NCBI GenBank assembly: GCA_902812455.1
Contig: CADDZH010000015.1
Span: forward strand, 1-64,000
Direction: 5' to 3'
DNA: 64,000 bases
Source: Chloroflexota bacterium
GTDB taxonomy: Bacteria > Chloroflexota > Ktedonobacteria > Ktedonobacterales > Ktedonobacteraceae
Position numbers and translations under genes: made by a program. Under the pieces are notes generated by a model. The model worked only from the letters and a program-made list of their open reading frames with translations. It was not told the origin of the DNA and ran no database searches. Shown here in pieces: positions 27,687 to 36,707 of this stretch (within the stretch, counting starts at the first letter, position 1; each line of letters opens with the position of its first letter).

Positions 27687-28721
27687 ATGGAAACTACTTC
27701 CGCTACGCCACAACCCGCGCAACCCGTACAACCAGGTATGGCAAAGCAGGCGGTGGCAGAAGAGCAGCGCACCCCGATTAGCCTGGGACGAGAAAGCGGC
27801 GGCATCCTGGTCCTGCTGATCTTCATCGCCGTGCTGATCCTGACGACCAGCGACTTTCTGACCATTACGAATCTAGACAACCTGGTGCGGCAGGTGACGG
27901 TGTTTGCGGTTCTCTCGGTCGGACAACTCTTTGTGATTTTGACCGGTGGCATTGACCTATCCGTAGGCTCCGTGCTGGGCCTGAGCGGCGGGGTAACGGC
28001 GCTGCTGCTAGCTGGCGGTACTCCCATCCCTGTGGCTATCCTGGCCGGATTGGGGGTTGGGCTTGGCATAGGCCTGATCAACGGCCTGCTCGTGACACGC
28101 CTCAAGCTGCCTCCTTTCATCGCTACACTGGGCATGCTGGGGGCCGCACGAGGACTGGTGTTGCTGCTGACAGAAGCTAAAACCATCGCGCCGCTGCCTG
28201 ATGCCTTCAACATCATCTCCAACGGCTATATCCTTGGCCTGCCGAGCCTGTTCTGGATCCTGCTGGCGGTAGCCATTCTGGCGGCCTTTGTCCTCGGGCG
28301 GACGGTCTTTGGCCGCTATGTCTACGCCGTTGGCTCCAATGCCGAATCGGCGCGCCTCTCTGGTGTACCGGTGACAGCAGTACTGATCGCGGTGTATAGC
28401 ATCAGCGGGCTGCTGGCAGGCTTCGCCGGTATTCTGACCGCTTCGCGCCTGGGCGCTGGCATCCCCACGGCTGGCACCGGGTACGAGTTACAGGCTATTG
28501 CCGGGGCGGTCATTGGTGGCGCCAGCCTGTCGGGGGCAAAGGGCCGTGCTATCGGGGCCGTTCTGGGAGCTTTGATCATGGGCATGCTGAATAATGGTGG
28601 CAACCTGCTTGGCGTCGATCCATTCTACCTGCAGATCGCCATCGGCTTGCTGATTATCCTGGCAGTGTACTTTGATCACCTGCAAGGGCGCACCTTCGCT
28701 CCCTTGCGCCGGGCTGCGTAA
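27687..28721 (+). CDS. sugar ABC transporter permease (RbsC-like)
   Basis: A 344-residue permease of the BPD_transp_2 family with about nine to ten membrane helices. Family motifs include LFVILTGGIDLSVGS near 90-104, NGLLVTRLKLPPFIATLGM near 131-149 and GASLSGAKGRAIGAVLGAL near 272-290. AGAGGAGC lies before the ATG. It is the last gene of the importer operon and is followed by a strong hairpin. Confidence 0.93.
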   Translation: METTSATPQPAQPVQPGMAKQAVAEEQRTPISLGRESGGILVLLIFIAVLILTTSDFLTITNLDNLVRQVTVFAVLSVGQLFVILTGGIDLSVGSVLGLSGGVTALLLAGGTPIPVAILAGLGVGLGIGLINGLLVTRLKLPPFIATLGMLGAARGLVLLLTEAKTIAPLPDAFNIISNGYILGLPSLFWILLAVAILAAFVLGRTVFGRYVYAVGSNAESARLSGVPVTAVLIAVYSISGLLAGFAGILTASRLGAGIPTAGTGYELQAIAGAVIGGASLSGAKGRAIGAVLGALIMGMLNNGGNLLGVDPFYLQIAIGLLIILAVYFDHLQGRTFAPLRRAA

Positions 28722-28757
28722 TGCAGGAGCAGCATTAGAGCAGCATTTCTGAATTAG

Positions 28758-28795
28758 AGCAGCATTCCTGAGAATGTATTCTTGGGGATGCTGCT
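28758..28795 (+). terminator. hairpin after the sugar importer operon
   Basis: AGCAGCATTCC pairs with GGGGATGCTGCT, and GAGAAT pairs with ATTCTT inside (with G-U pairs). There is no U-run. TAGAGCAGCATT occurs twice in tandem just before it. Confidence 0.5.
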
Positions 28796-28812
28796 ATGAT
28801 ACTATGTAGTTG

Positions 28813-29024
28813 TAAGGTAAGGGTTCAAAAATGACCGAAAGAATCTGACAGTGTGAACAGTTGCATCATGTCATCCTGAGCGCGTGAGCCGAAGCCCTGA
28901 GCACGTGAAGGGGAAGGGGAAGGATCTCGCGCGATGGGCATCAGATGTTTCGCTTCGCTCAACATGACATGTCTGGACTTTCTGTTGATTGAGGAATTGT
29001 TACGTTCATTTGAACCTCGCCTAA
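28813..29024. mobile_element. inverted-repeat element containing a family A repeat
   Basis: Left end TAAGGTAAGGGTTCA, right end TGAACCTCGCCTAA (loosely complementary). Inside is a family A unit (28868-28972). The same outer end is found at 58506-58519 and, broken, at 53741-53766. It lies just upstream of the ChrB-like gene and fills most of the 324-base gap. Confidence 0.5.
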
Positions 29025-29045
29025 CAATAAAAAAAGGGCATTGAA

Positions 29046-29492
29046 ATGCAGAAATTTGTTACTCGTGAGAAGATCAAAGTTGACCGGGTTGCCTGCCCCT
29101 GGCTGATCAAGCGATTTATTGATCCAGAGGCAGAGCTGCTTTTCGTCCCCAAGGACCAGGTGCTGGCTGTGGCTGAACGCGAGGGAGCCATCCCATACGA
29201 TATCAGCGCAGAGGTTGAATTGACGCATCACGGCGATGAGTGCAGCTTCGAGGCTTTCATTCATAAATATGGCCTGAAGCATGATGCAGCGCTCATGGAA
29301 CTGGCAAAGATCGTGCGAGCCGCCGATGTGCTTTCACAGCGAGCAATTGCGCCAGAGGGAGTTGGCCTGGAGGCTATCGCTTTCGGCTTCAGCCTGAGCG
29401 GCAAAAGCGACCAGGAGCTACTCGACCTGGAATTTCCTATCTACGATGCTCTCTATCTGTACTGCCAGCAGAAGGTTCGTGGGAAGAGGTGA
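29046..29492 (+). CDS. ChrB C-terminal-like (chromate resistance) protein
   Basis: The 148-residue protein corresponds to the C-terminal domain of ChrB (PF09828 type): VDRVACPWLIKRFIDPEAEL near 12-31, GAIPYDISAEVELTHHGDECSFEAF near 47-70, then the helical ALMELAKIVRAAD. In full-length ChrB this domain accompanies a regulatory N-terminus that is missing here. Single-domain versions are common and their function is not settled; no ChrA transporter gene is in view. AAAAGGG lies before the ATG. It overlaps the potential upstream starts of the amidase gene, suggesting coupling. Confidence 0.8.
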   Translation: MQKFVTREKIKVDRVACPWLIKRFIDPEAELLFVPKDQVLAVAEREGAIPYDISAEVELTHHGDECSFEAFIHKYGLKHDAALMELAKIVRAADVLSQRAIAPEGVGLEAIAFGFSLSGKSDQELLDLEFPIYDALYLYCQQKVRGKR

Positions 29493-29499
29493 TCAAGGA

Positions 29500-30792
29500 T
29501 TGTTAGTTTCTCCGGTTCCGCTTGCAGCCACGGCTGAGGCGCTACGTACAGGACAGCTTGATCTGCTGGCATACATTGAGGAGATTTGCGACCGGATCGA
29601 GCGGATCGACCCGCTGATCCAGGCATTTTTGCCGGAAGATGGGCGCCGCGAACGTCTTATTGCAGAGGCAAGGGCATTGCAGGCGCGTTTTCCTGATCCG
29701 GCAGGGCGTCCAGCGCTGTACGGGATTCCCGTAGGGGTTAAGGATATATTTTATGTGGATGGTTTTCCCACGCGAGGAGGATCGCAACTGCCAGCGGATG
29801 TGTTTGTAGGACGTGAGGCTGAATGCGTAACAAGGCTGCGAGCGGCGGGAGCGCTGATAGCTGGCAAAACTGTTTCCACCGAGTTTGCGTGGGCTGAGCC
29901 AGGGCCAACACGCAACCCGCATAACCTTGATCATACGCCGGGCGGATCGAGCAGTGGTTCGGCTGCCGCAGTGGCAGCCGGCCTCTGCCCGCTAGCGCTG
30001 GGAACGCAAACAATCGGTTCGGTAATTCGCCCTGCTGCTTTTTGCGGCATCGTTGGATTTAAACCAAGCTATGGGCGTATTTCAACGGCAGGAGTGATTG
30101 CGTTTTCTGAGTCCGTCGATACAATTGGCTATTTCACGCAGAATGTGGCGGGTACTGCGCTGGTAGCTCCATTACTTTGCCAGGACTGGCGAGAAGTTCA
30201 CCCTGAAGGGCGACCTGTGCTGGGGGTACCGCATGGGCCATATCTCGCCCAGGCCTCAAAAGAAGCCCTGGAAGCATTCGAGGAACAGCTTGCCCGCCTT
30301 CAAGAGGGAGGATATACCGTGAAGCGAGTGCCGGCGCTAAGCGATATTGAAGCCATCAATCATCGTCATAGGCGCATGATCTTCGCTGAACTGGCGCAGG
30401 TGCATAGCGCGTGGTTTGCGCAGTATGAGCCGCTCTATCGCCCACGAACGGCTGCTGCTATTCGCGAGGGACAAACGATCAGCGCAGGGGAATTAGCGAG
30501 GGCTCGCGAGGGGCGATCAGCTTTGCGCAATGAACTGGAAATGCTCATGACGCAAGAGGGTATTGATCTATGGGTTTGCCCTGCTGCAACCGGGCCAGCG
30601 CCAGAGGGACTTGAGAGTACAGGCGATCCCATTATGAACCTACCCTGGACGTACGCGGGAATGCCGGTGATCACGCTTCCCGCTGGTCATGCGGGCAATG
30701 GGTTGCCACTTGGCCTGCAAATCGTAGGGAAAGTGATGGCTGATGAACAAGTCGTGCAACGGGCAGGCGGTTTGGAGAAGGCACTTGGTTAA
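29500..30792 (+). CDS. amidase signature family hydrolase
   Basis: About 430 residues of an amidase signature enzyme. The Ser-cisSer-Lys triad is visible: GIPVGVKDIF (Lys), TPGGSSSGSAAAVAAG (cis-Ser loop) and GTQTIGSVIRPAAFCG (nucleophile Ser), then GFKPSYGRIS. Substrate is unknown; GatA is unlikely because the protein is short and stands apart from gatB/gatC. The TTG at 29500, with AAGAGG about ten bases upstream, starts just after the ChrB-like stop. The only earlier ATG (29446) is inside that gene and its codons do not look like amidase sequence. Confidence 0.85.
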   Translation: MLVSPVPLAATAEALRTGQLDLLAYIEEICDRIERIDPLIQAFLPEDGRRERLIAEARALQARFPDPAGRPALYGIPVGVKDIFYVDGFPTRGGSQLPADVFVGREAECVTRLRAAGALIAGKTVSTEFAWAEPGPTRNPHNLDHTPGGSSSGSAAAVAAGLCPLALGTQTIGSVIRPAAFCGIVGFKPSYGRISTAGVIAFSESVDTIGYFTQNVAGTALVAPLLCQDWREVHPEGRPVLGVPHGPYLAQASKEALEAFEEQLARLQEGGYTVKRVPALSDIEAINHRHRRMIFAELAQVHSAWFAQYEPLYRPRTAAAIREGQTISAGELARAREGRSALRNELEMLMTQEGIDLWVCPAATGPAPEGLESTGDPIMNLPWTYAGMPVITLPAGHAGNGLPLGLQIVGKVMADEQVVQRAGGLEKALG

Positions 30793-30917
30793 TTTCTTGC
30801 GCATCCTGCATTGGTGTGTAGGGCTTTTATATACCCAATTTTTGCCCAAGTGAGTGATATACATAACTGTACGCTTCATGTGTTGATGACATGTATTTCC
30901 AGCAAGGAGTAAGCGCG

Positions 30918-31778
30918 ATGAGTACGACACCTAGCGATCCCAATCAGTGGAAAGCTCAACAGCGTCAGGAATGGGACGTGGTATCTTCCGGTTGGCGCAC
31001 ATGGTGGCAAACGTTTGAGCAAGCTGCCCAGCCGCTTAGTGACCACTTGATCGCGCTGGCTCAGATTGAACCGGGCCAGCGTGTGCTGGATATTGCGACC
31101 GGCATCGGAGAGCCAGCCGTGACCGCAGCTCGGAGGGTTGGACCTACTGGGCAGGTAGTGGCAATTGATCAGTCTCCACAGATGTTAGCCATTGCCAGGG
31201 AGCGAGTAGCAGCCCTGGGCTTACAGAATGTCCAGTTTCGCGAACTGGATGCAGAACGGCTGGATCTGCTGCAAGAGAGGTTTGATGCTGCGCTCTGTCG
31301 CTGGGGATTAATGTACCTGCCTCACCTTGTCCCTGCTCTGGATGGAGTGCGACAACGGCTGCTGCCAAGCGGACGATTCGTAGCAACCGTCTGGCCTAGC
31401 CCTTCAAGAGTCCCGGTCTTGAGTTTGCCTAGAGCCGTCATTACCCAGTACATCGAGGTGCCATCACCACCCGGTATGCCTGGGCCATTCAGTCTGGCAG
31501 ATATCGGGGTACTTGAACGGGCATTGGCTCAAGTAGGATTCAGCGAAGTGCGTAGTGAACCCTTCGAGCTTCGCCTCGAGTTTGCCTCGGCCTCGGACTA
31601 TACGCGGTTCATCCAAGCCGTCTCTCCCTCGATCAATGCTTTGCTTGCCAGGCAGAGTGCTGAGCAGCAGGAGCGCATCTGGCAAGGGGTTCAAGATACT
31701 GCGCAAGAGCGCTATGGCAGTGCAGACGGCAAGATGCGCATTCCTGCTGAAACGATCTGCGTTCTCGCTCGATACTAG
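30918..31778 (+). CDS. class I SAM-dependent methyltransferase (UbiE/MenG-like core)
   Basis: The 286-residue protein has motif I QRVLDIATGIGEPAVTAA near 53-70, VVAIDQSPQMLAIARERV after strand 2, FRELDAERLDL, and the QRLLPSGRFVATVWP motif. The N-terminus WDVVSSGWRTWWQTFEQAAQPL is typical of small-molecule methyltransferases. The acceptor is unknown. AAGGAG stands eight bases before the ATG at 30918. Confidence 0.8.
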   Translation: MSTTPSDPNQWKAQQRQEWDVVSSGWRTWWQTFEQAAQPLSDHLIALAQIEPGQRVLDIATGIGEPAVTAARRVGPTGQVVAIDQSPQMLAIARERVAALGLQNVQFRELDAERLDLLQERFDAALCRWGLMYLPHLVPALDGVRQRLLPSGRFVATVWPSPSRVPVLSLPRAVITQYIEVPSPPGMPGPFSLADIGVLERALAQVGFSEVRSEPFELRLEFASASDYTRFIQAVSPSINALLARQSAEQQERIWQGVQDTAQERYGSADGKMRIPAETICVLARY

Positions 31779-31896
31779 ATTAACGAGAAAGGCCTCACCC
31801 GATCCTAAGCAAAAGCATCGTGCCACTCATTTGGACGAAATCTGGATATATGTAAGCTGGATACATGTAAGAATGTGTGTTTAAACGGAAAGAGCA

Positions 31897-32307
31897 ATGG
31901 AGTCGCTATCTTTTGAGATCCTGCTGTACCAAGAACGAGCCATTGATCCGCAGGCAGTACGCAAGCTCTATGAAAGTGTGGACTGGTGGCCTGAACGTCA
32001 AGAGCAGGAGATCGCCGAAATCCTGCGCCAGTATCCCACAGTAGGAGTGTGGCAGGGTTCTCGTCTCATAGGTTTCGCACGTGCTGTCACCGATCATCGC
32101 TTTCGTGCTTTTATTGAAGATGTGGTAGTTCATCCTGAGTACCAGGACAGAGGCATTGGAAGGCTCTTGCTTGCCAGGTTACTTCAGGAATTAGAGCAGA
32201 TCGACACTATTACATTGTTTTGCCGGCCTGAGCTAATCCCATTCTATGAAAGACAAGGATTTCAAGTCTTTCCCAAACAGGTTGTTATGCACCGAAAACA
32301 TCCCTAA
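31897..32307 (+). CDS. GNAT family N-acetyltransferase
   Basis: The 136-residue single-domain GNAT enzyme has strands around VGVWQGSRLIGFARAVTD and the acetyl-CoA binding motif A VVVHPEYQDRGIGRLLLARLL near 75-95. The ending FYERQGFQVFP matches the YERLGF-type C-terminal strand of the family. Its substrate is unknown. It lies 27 bases before the Sir2 gene on the same strand, so an acetylation/deacetylation pair is possible but unproven. Confidence 0.85.
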   Translation: MESLSFEILLYQERAIDPQAVRKLYESVDWWPERQEQEIAEILRQYPTVGVWQGSRLIGFARAVTDHRFRAFIEDVVVHPEYQDRGIGRLLLARLLQELEQIDTITLFCRPELIPFYERQGFQVFPKQVVMHRKHP

Positions 32308-32334
32308 CGATCTATGACTAAGGATAAGTAATTT

Positions 32335-33105
32335 ATGCTCAGCCTCAAAGAATGCATACAGGATGCCGCGGAATTGATAGAGCATGCCAGCAAGATAGCA
32401 GTGCTGACGGGCGCAGGGATCAGCACGGAATCGGGAATACCCGATTTTCGCAGTCCCGGATCGATCTGGCGGGTCGAGCCGCCCGTGAGCTACCAGGATT
32501 TCATCAGCAAGCCGGAGGCGCGGCGGCAATACTGGCAAACACGGCGCAATCTCTCTAGCCAGGTAGCGGCAGCACGACCCAATGCCGCGCACCGCGCACT
32601 GGTCGAGCTGGAACGAAGACAGAAGCTGCTGGGGATCATCACGCAAAACTTCGATGGACTGCACCAGGACGCAGGGCACCCAGCCGAGCATGTGATCGAA
32701 TTACATGGCACTTCGCGGGAAGCAGCCTGCACACTCTGTGGCGCCCGTTCATCTATGGCTGAGTTGCAGCGGCGCATCGATGATGGTGAGGTCGATCCGC
32801 GCTGCCCGCTCTGTGGGGGCTTTCTAAAATCCGCAACGATCCTGTTTGGCCAGCGCATCCCGCAGGCGGCACTCAGCCGGGCCAAAGAACTGGCGGCCAT
32901 ATGTGACCTGTTTCTTGTGGTTGGCTCGTCGCTGAAGGTGAATCCGGCGGCGATGTTGCCGCGCATTGCGGTGAACAATAATGTGCCGCTTATCATTATC
33001 AACTTGCAGCCTACGCCGCTCGATGCTTTGGCGGATGTGGTCATTCACGAAAAGGCTGGTGAGGTGCTGCCTGCGATAATGGCGAGGTCAGGCAACGCTT
33101 CTTAA
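32335..33105 (+). CDS. Sir2 family NAD-dependent protein deacylase
   Basis: A 256-residue sirtuin with all core motifs: TGAGISTESGIPDFRSPGSIW (25-45), TQNFDGLHQDAG near 103-114, catalytic His in ELHGTSREA near 124, four zinc Cys (CTLCG and CPLCGG), and VVGSSLKVNPAA near 198-209. It removes acyl groups from lysines using NAD+. The single compact domain is the housekeeping type, not a defence Sir2 fusion. It lies 27 bases after a GNAT gene and its 3' end overlaps the convergent DUF1684 gene by 18 bases. Confidence 0.93.
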   Translation: MLSLKECIQDAAELIEHASKIAVLTGAGISTESGIPDFRSPGSIWRVEPPVSYQDFISKPEARRQYWQTRRNLSSQVAAARPNAAHRALVELERRQKLLGIITQNFDGLHQDAGHPAEHVIELHGTSREAACTLCGARSSMAELQRRIDDGEVDPRCPLCGGFLKSATILFGQRIPQAALSRAKELAAICDLFLVVGSSLKVNPAAMLPRIAVNNNVPLIIINLQPTPLDALADVVIHEKAGEVLPAIMARSGNAS

Positions 33106-33747
33106 CACCTGGCTCTGTTTCATCTCTCCGGCACGAATTGGTACCGTGAGGTAGTTCTCCGCAGGAGCGAGCGGGCAAGTCCAGCGGCTATTGTAGGCGC
33201 ATGAGGGGTTATAAGCATAATTGAAATCAAGCATGATTTGCTTCCAACCGCTCACGCCAGGCACAGATATGAAATCGCTGCCCTTGATGGTATCAAAGAG
33301 GTAACGGCCTCCACCATAGCTTTCCTTTGGGCATGTTGCATCGCGGAATGGAAGAAATAGCCCACCACCATAGATATCAAGCCAGTAAATTGAGAGCGAT
33401 ACAGGCTGTTCCTCGACGATAAAATACACCTTGCCTACGGTGACCATGGTCATGGTTTCAGTAGCGCTCATCAACATCTGGTGGCGCTCCGGCTCAACAT
33501 TGCTATCGATCTCGACAATAAAGCGCATGGCAGGATTGTAGGGGAAATAGGGCAGGCCCTGAAAAGTTCGGCGCTGCTCTTCATCAAGAGCAGATTGGGG
33601 ATGGTGCGCGAAAAGCTCATTCCTTGCTGCACAGAAACGCTCCCAGACAGCGACAGGGTCCGCGCCGGACAAAAGCGCCTGGTTGCGCTCGCGGTACATG
33701 GCAGCGACACGGCAACGGTAATCATAGAGTTCGAGGTACTCTGACAT
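33088..33747 (-). CDS. DUF1684 domain protein
   Basis: The 219-residue protein matches DUF1684: ELFAHHPQSALDEEQRR near 43-59, FLPFRDATCPKESYGGGRYL near 131-150, and LDFNYAYNPSCAYNSRWTCP near 172-191. These conserved Tyr/Gly/Cys motifs are typical of the family, whose members are cytosolic and of unknown function. ATG at 33747 has AGGAG seven bases upstream and is preferred over an in-frame start eight codons earlier. A minus-strand TATGCTATCTT at 33791-33801 may be its promoter. Confidence 0.85.
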   Translation of the reverse strand: MSEYLELYDYRCRVAAMYRERNQALLSGADPVAVWERFCAARNELFAHHPQSALDEEQRRTFQGLPYFPYNPAMRFIVEIDSNVEPERHQMLMSATETMTMVTVGKVYFIVEEQPVSLSIYWLDIYGGGLFLPFRDATCPKESYGGGRYLFDTIKGSDFISVPGVSGWKQIMLDFNYAYNPSCAYNSRWTCPLAPAENYLTVPIRAGEMKQSQVLRSVA

Positions 33748-33882
33748 GGTATGCTCCTGGCAGGAAGGCAATTCAACTCTTCCTATGAGGAAGATAGCAT
33801 AGAATGATAAGGTTAGGCAAGTGCACAGTTTCCAAACATTTTATAATATATTTTGAGCCGTATAGATGGTGAAGGAGTAAAT

Positions 33883-34674
33883 ATGAGTAACGCTGAGCAA
33901 AGGAGGTTGCGCCTGGCATATGGGCCTGAGGAGTTGCAATTTGGAGAGCTCCACCTGCCAGAAGGTACAGGGCCACATCCGGTTGTTATTCTTATTCACG
34001 GAGGATTCTGGCGTAACCGCTACGATTATACACTTATGACGGGGCTGGCTGAAGACCTCGCCAATCGTGGTTTTGCTGCCTGGAATAGCGAGTACCGGCG
34101 TATCGGCGACGAGGAAGGCGGGTGGCCCTCAACGATGCTGGATGTTGCCAGGGCTACCGACTATGTGCGCACCTTAGCTCCAACATATCATCTTGATCTC
34201 AAGCAAGTGGTGCCGGTTGGCCATTCTGCCGGGGGACATCTAGCTTTCTGGCTGGCAGCACGGCATCGCATCCCCCAAGATAGCGACCTGTTCCCAGGCG
34301 ACAGAATACTTCCCCCAACAGGGGCCATCAGTCTTGCAGGCGTCGTTGACCTGGATATGGGCTGGCGAATGAATCTGGGGAACGGTGCGGTAGCAGAGCT
34401 GTTGGGAGGCAGCCCTGAGCAGGCCCCTGAACGGTATGCGGCTGCTTCTCCTGCCGCGATGCTACCACTCGGCGTTCCACAGGTATTGATCCATGGAACA
34501 GTGGATGATCGGGTTCCTTTTGTTGTGAGCGAGGCATATGCGAAGGCTGCTCAAGCGGCTGGCGACCAGGTAACGCTGATAAGGCTGGAGGGCGTGGATC
34601 ACTTTGCGCTGATCGATCCGGCTTCGGATGCATGGGCTAAAACGGTTGAGGCGCTGCAGGGTTTGTTGGGGTGA
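33883..34674 (+). CDS. alpha/beta hydrolase (esterase/peptidase-like)
   Basis: The 263-residue hydrolase has an oxyanion motif VILIHGGFWRNRYD near 31-44, a nucleophile elbow VPVGHSAGGHLAFW near 111-124, an acid residue in HGTVDDRVPF near 206-215 and catalytic His in GVDHFALIDP near 242-251. This pattern resembles BD-FAE/kynurenine-formamidase-type hydrolases. Substrate unknown. ATG at 33883 has GAAGGAG eight bases upstream; an in-frame TTG at 33853 is rejected. TATAAT at 33842-33847 may be the -10. Confidence 0.85.
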   Translation: MSNAEQRRLRLAYGPEELQFGELHLPEGTGPHPVVILIHGGFWRNRYDYTLMTGLAEDLANRGFAAWNSEYRRIGDEEGGWPSTMLDVARATDYVRTLAPTYHLDLKQVVPVGHSAGGHLAFWLAARHRIPQDSDLFPGDRILPPTGAISLAGVVDLDMGWRMNLGNGAVAELLGGSPEQAPERYAAASPAAMLPLGVPQVLIHGTVDDRVPFVVSEAYAKAAQAAGDQVTLIRLEGVDHFALIDPASDAWAKTVEALQGLLG

Positions 34675-34679
34675 GCAAG

Positions 34680-34930
34680 GAGCGGGCGCGGGGGCGAGGG
34701 CGAGCGCAAGAAACGGGCGGGCGAGCATAAAGCGGCCCCATAAGGAAGCAGGCGGGCGACCATGAAGGCCCACTCATCCACATCCGCTCCCCGCTCGCCC
34801 CTACGATATACGCCGTATGGTTGCATGGGTGCGTTGTTGTGGACATGGATGGTGCAAGGACAAGGAGGGCAAGCGCCAGGCCCCCGCCCATCCTCGTCTC
34901 CACCCCTTGTCCCTACAGGCGACGAGCCGT
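34680..34930. repeat. dispersed repeat, family B (compound)
   Basis: Contains GGCGGGCGACCATGAAGGCCC, CGCTCGCCCCTACGATATACG, then a second unit with AAGGACAAGGAGGGCAAG and CCTTGTCCCTACAGGCGACG whose ends pair. It fills the 331-base gap 34675-35005; no gene seen. Confidence 0.65.
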
Positions 34931-35005
34931 TCCTGATTCCCCCATGCGGTTGTCAAAGTTCATCAGAGGATTGGTCGTTATTTCGTTAATGTACATAATG
35001 CAGCC

Positions 35006-35725
35006 CTACCGGGCGGGAAGGGCGAAAAGCCCTGTTTGGGAGACATAGACATCGTAGGTTTTGCCATCGGCGGCGAGGAAGACAGCGTTGCCATAGGCGG
35101 CCTGGACGATCGGAGAGACCCAGGCCTGCTCCTGGACGGTCTTAAAAAAGCCGTCATCACCCCCATTGAGGGTAACCACAGTATGTTTGGCATTGGCCTC
35201 GAGGTGGGGGTCGTCGTAACGGCCCTCCAGTCTTGTGAGCTTGTAGCCTGAGTGTAGTCCCAGAATGTTGAGCCAGGTAGGAAATTTGATGATGTCGCCC
35301 TGCAACATCCACTCATCACCATTGACGAGGTAGGTCTGGTCGGAGGTTTGCTTGCCACTTTGATCGTAGAGGATCAGTTCGACGGACATCTCATGGGGAA
35401 CATTGGCTATGGCTGTTGCGTGAACCCGTGCCACTTTGATATTGCCGGTGAGGCCTACGTAGGTCTGGATCACGAAGGTAAGCCAGAGGATAGAAAAGGC
35501 CAGCACTATGAGAATGATGCCGAGCAGCGCGCGTCCCCACCTGAAGCGATGATAGCGCCTTCTTGTACCAAATTTGCGAGCCTCATAGCCTTCATCCTTG
35601 TATTCGTATCTTCTTACTTCGCCTCTCACCAGGCTCGCACCAGCGGAGATGAGCAATACTATACCAATGAACGCAACTACTAGAAGGATGATCTGGGGTA
35701 GTCCAAGAATGACCGGTATGTTCAT
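35006..35725 (-). CDS. hypothetical membrane-anchored protein
   Basis: The 239-residue protein was not assigned. It has two membrane helices (about 5-30 and 65-88) separated by a short, very basic loop with many Arg/Lys/Tyr, followed by a soluble domain of about 150 residues that should face outside. That domain is beta-rich (VARVHATAIANVPHEMSVEL, GDEWMLQGDIIKFPTWLNI, KLTRLEGRYDD). Similar two-helix proteins in proteobacteria are sometimes labelled multidrug pump, without evidence. No partner gene is adjacent. Confidence 0.7.
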   Translation of the reverse strand: MNIPVILGLPQIILLVVAFIGIVLLISAGASLVRGEVRRYEYKDEGYEARKFGTRRRYHRFRWGRALLGIILIVLAFSILWLTFVIQTYVGLTGNIKVARVHATAIANVPHEMSVELILYDQSGKQTSDQTYLVNGDEWMLQGDIIKFPTWLNILGLHSGYKLTRLEGRYDDPHLEANAKHTVVTLNGGDDGFFKTVQEQAWVSPIVQAAYGNAVFLAADGKTYDVYVSQTGLFALPAR

Positions 35726-35846
35726 TGCTACTTCCCTGTCTTTCTGCCCTGCAATGCTTATTTTTCAGGCATGTTATAATACCGTATGAAAAACCATCCC
35801 TTTTCCTTTACACGCGCTATATAGAGGTTTTGTAACCAAATACAGA

Positions 35847-36707
35847 TTACGCATTGCAATAAAGAAGCCGGGATAGCCAGTGTATAGCTTCTGGATATTC
35901 CTGGCAATCGAGGACGAATTCCTGCCCGCGTCCTGCACTGTTCAACAAGACGGCATCTTCTTCCTTCTGCCATCTGCTTAAACTTGTGTGGTAACTGAGC
36001 CCAGATGTATGTTCACGCGGGTAAAACCATGCTGGCAATCGCCAGATACTCCTCGATTTGTGCGGAGCAGTCAGGCACAAGGCAGGATCGAATTTGCGAA
36101 ACAAACCCGCTCCCGGTTTGTTGATAACTATACCTGGCAAGCTGATAGAGTCGCTCGCAATGTAAATAGAATCGGGAATGCTAGGCTTTGTGTCTTTGCA
36201 GTGGGGATGATCTCGCGCCCAGGGAGGGATTTGTGAGGGACAGTTAGCAGGGATACGCTGCTCGATTTGAAGCCAGCCAAATATGACATGCAGATCGGGC
36301 GCATTTCGCACATAGCGATATTTACCAGCGACACGTTCGACTCGCCTGAACCAGCCATAGAACACAAAGATATCGCCTGCTTCTACGCCCTGGTTCTGCA
36401 GATGCCTCTCCGCTGCCCCTGCCTGCCCGAAAACAGGTCTCCAGCCTGGGAGCCGGGCAATGCTCAATCTATTCAGGTCAGGGTCTAGATGCACGAATGT
36501 ATCCTTACTGATCTTGCCACCGCTGAGGTCGCTGGCAATTACTCCTAAGGACTGGCAGTCTACCTGTATGTCCTCATAGCGTATTGAGCATCTAGCGGGC
36601 ACTGTTTCTGGAATGGGTAAGGAACAGAGCTGCCCTGATGGAAAAATGGGGCTGGGCACGCCACCTGTACTTGCATCGAACCCTTTTCTACTGAGGATGA
36701 TCTTCAC
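35847..36707 (-). CDS. Nmad3-like putative nucleotide/DNA-base modification protein
   Basis: The 286-residue protein begins MKIILSRKGFDASTGGVPSP and continues SGQLCSLPIPE, the pattern of Nmad3 (nucleotide modification associated domain 3). That family was predicted from phage and bacterial DNA-base hypermodification contexts. Other conserved-looking parts are HLDPDL and GDIFVFYGWFR near 113-123, and the C-terminal ECPEAIHW-like segment. No enzyme activity is proven for the family. Its start overlaps the end of the HD-domain gene by 20 bases, so the two form a translationally coupled pair. The assignment is from memory of the family. Confidence 0.65.
   Translation of the reverse strand: MKIILSRKGFDASTGGVPSPIFPSGQLCSLPIPETVPARCSIRYEDIQVDCQSLGVIASDLSGGKISKDTFVHLDPDLNRLSIARLPGWRPVFGQAGAAERHLQNQGVEAGDIFVFYGWFRRVERVAGKYRYVRNAPDLHVIFGWLQIEQRIPANCPSQIPPWARDHPHCKDTKPSIPDSIYIASDSISLPGIVINKPGAGLFRKFDPALCLTAPHKSRSIWRLPAWFYPREHTSGLSYHTSLSRWQKEEDAVLLNSAGRGQEFVLDCQEYPEAIHWLSRLLYCNA

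Noticed and set aside
29446..29499. ATG at 29446 as the amidase start
   Set aside because: It lies within the ChrB-like coding sequence, and its first 18 codons (with Cys, Arg and Gly runs) do not resemble an amidase N-terminus.
32335..33105. Sir2 gene as part of an antiphage system
   Set aside because: It is a compact deacylase with zinc Cys and normal motifs, next to a GNAT and unrelated enzymes. No Argonaute, TIR, HerA or similar partner is present.
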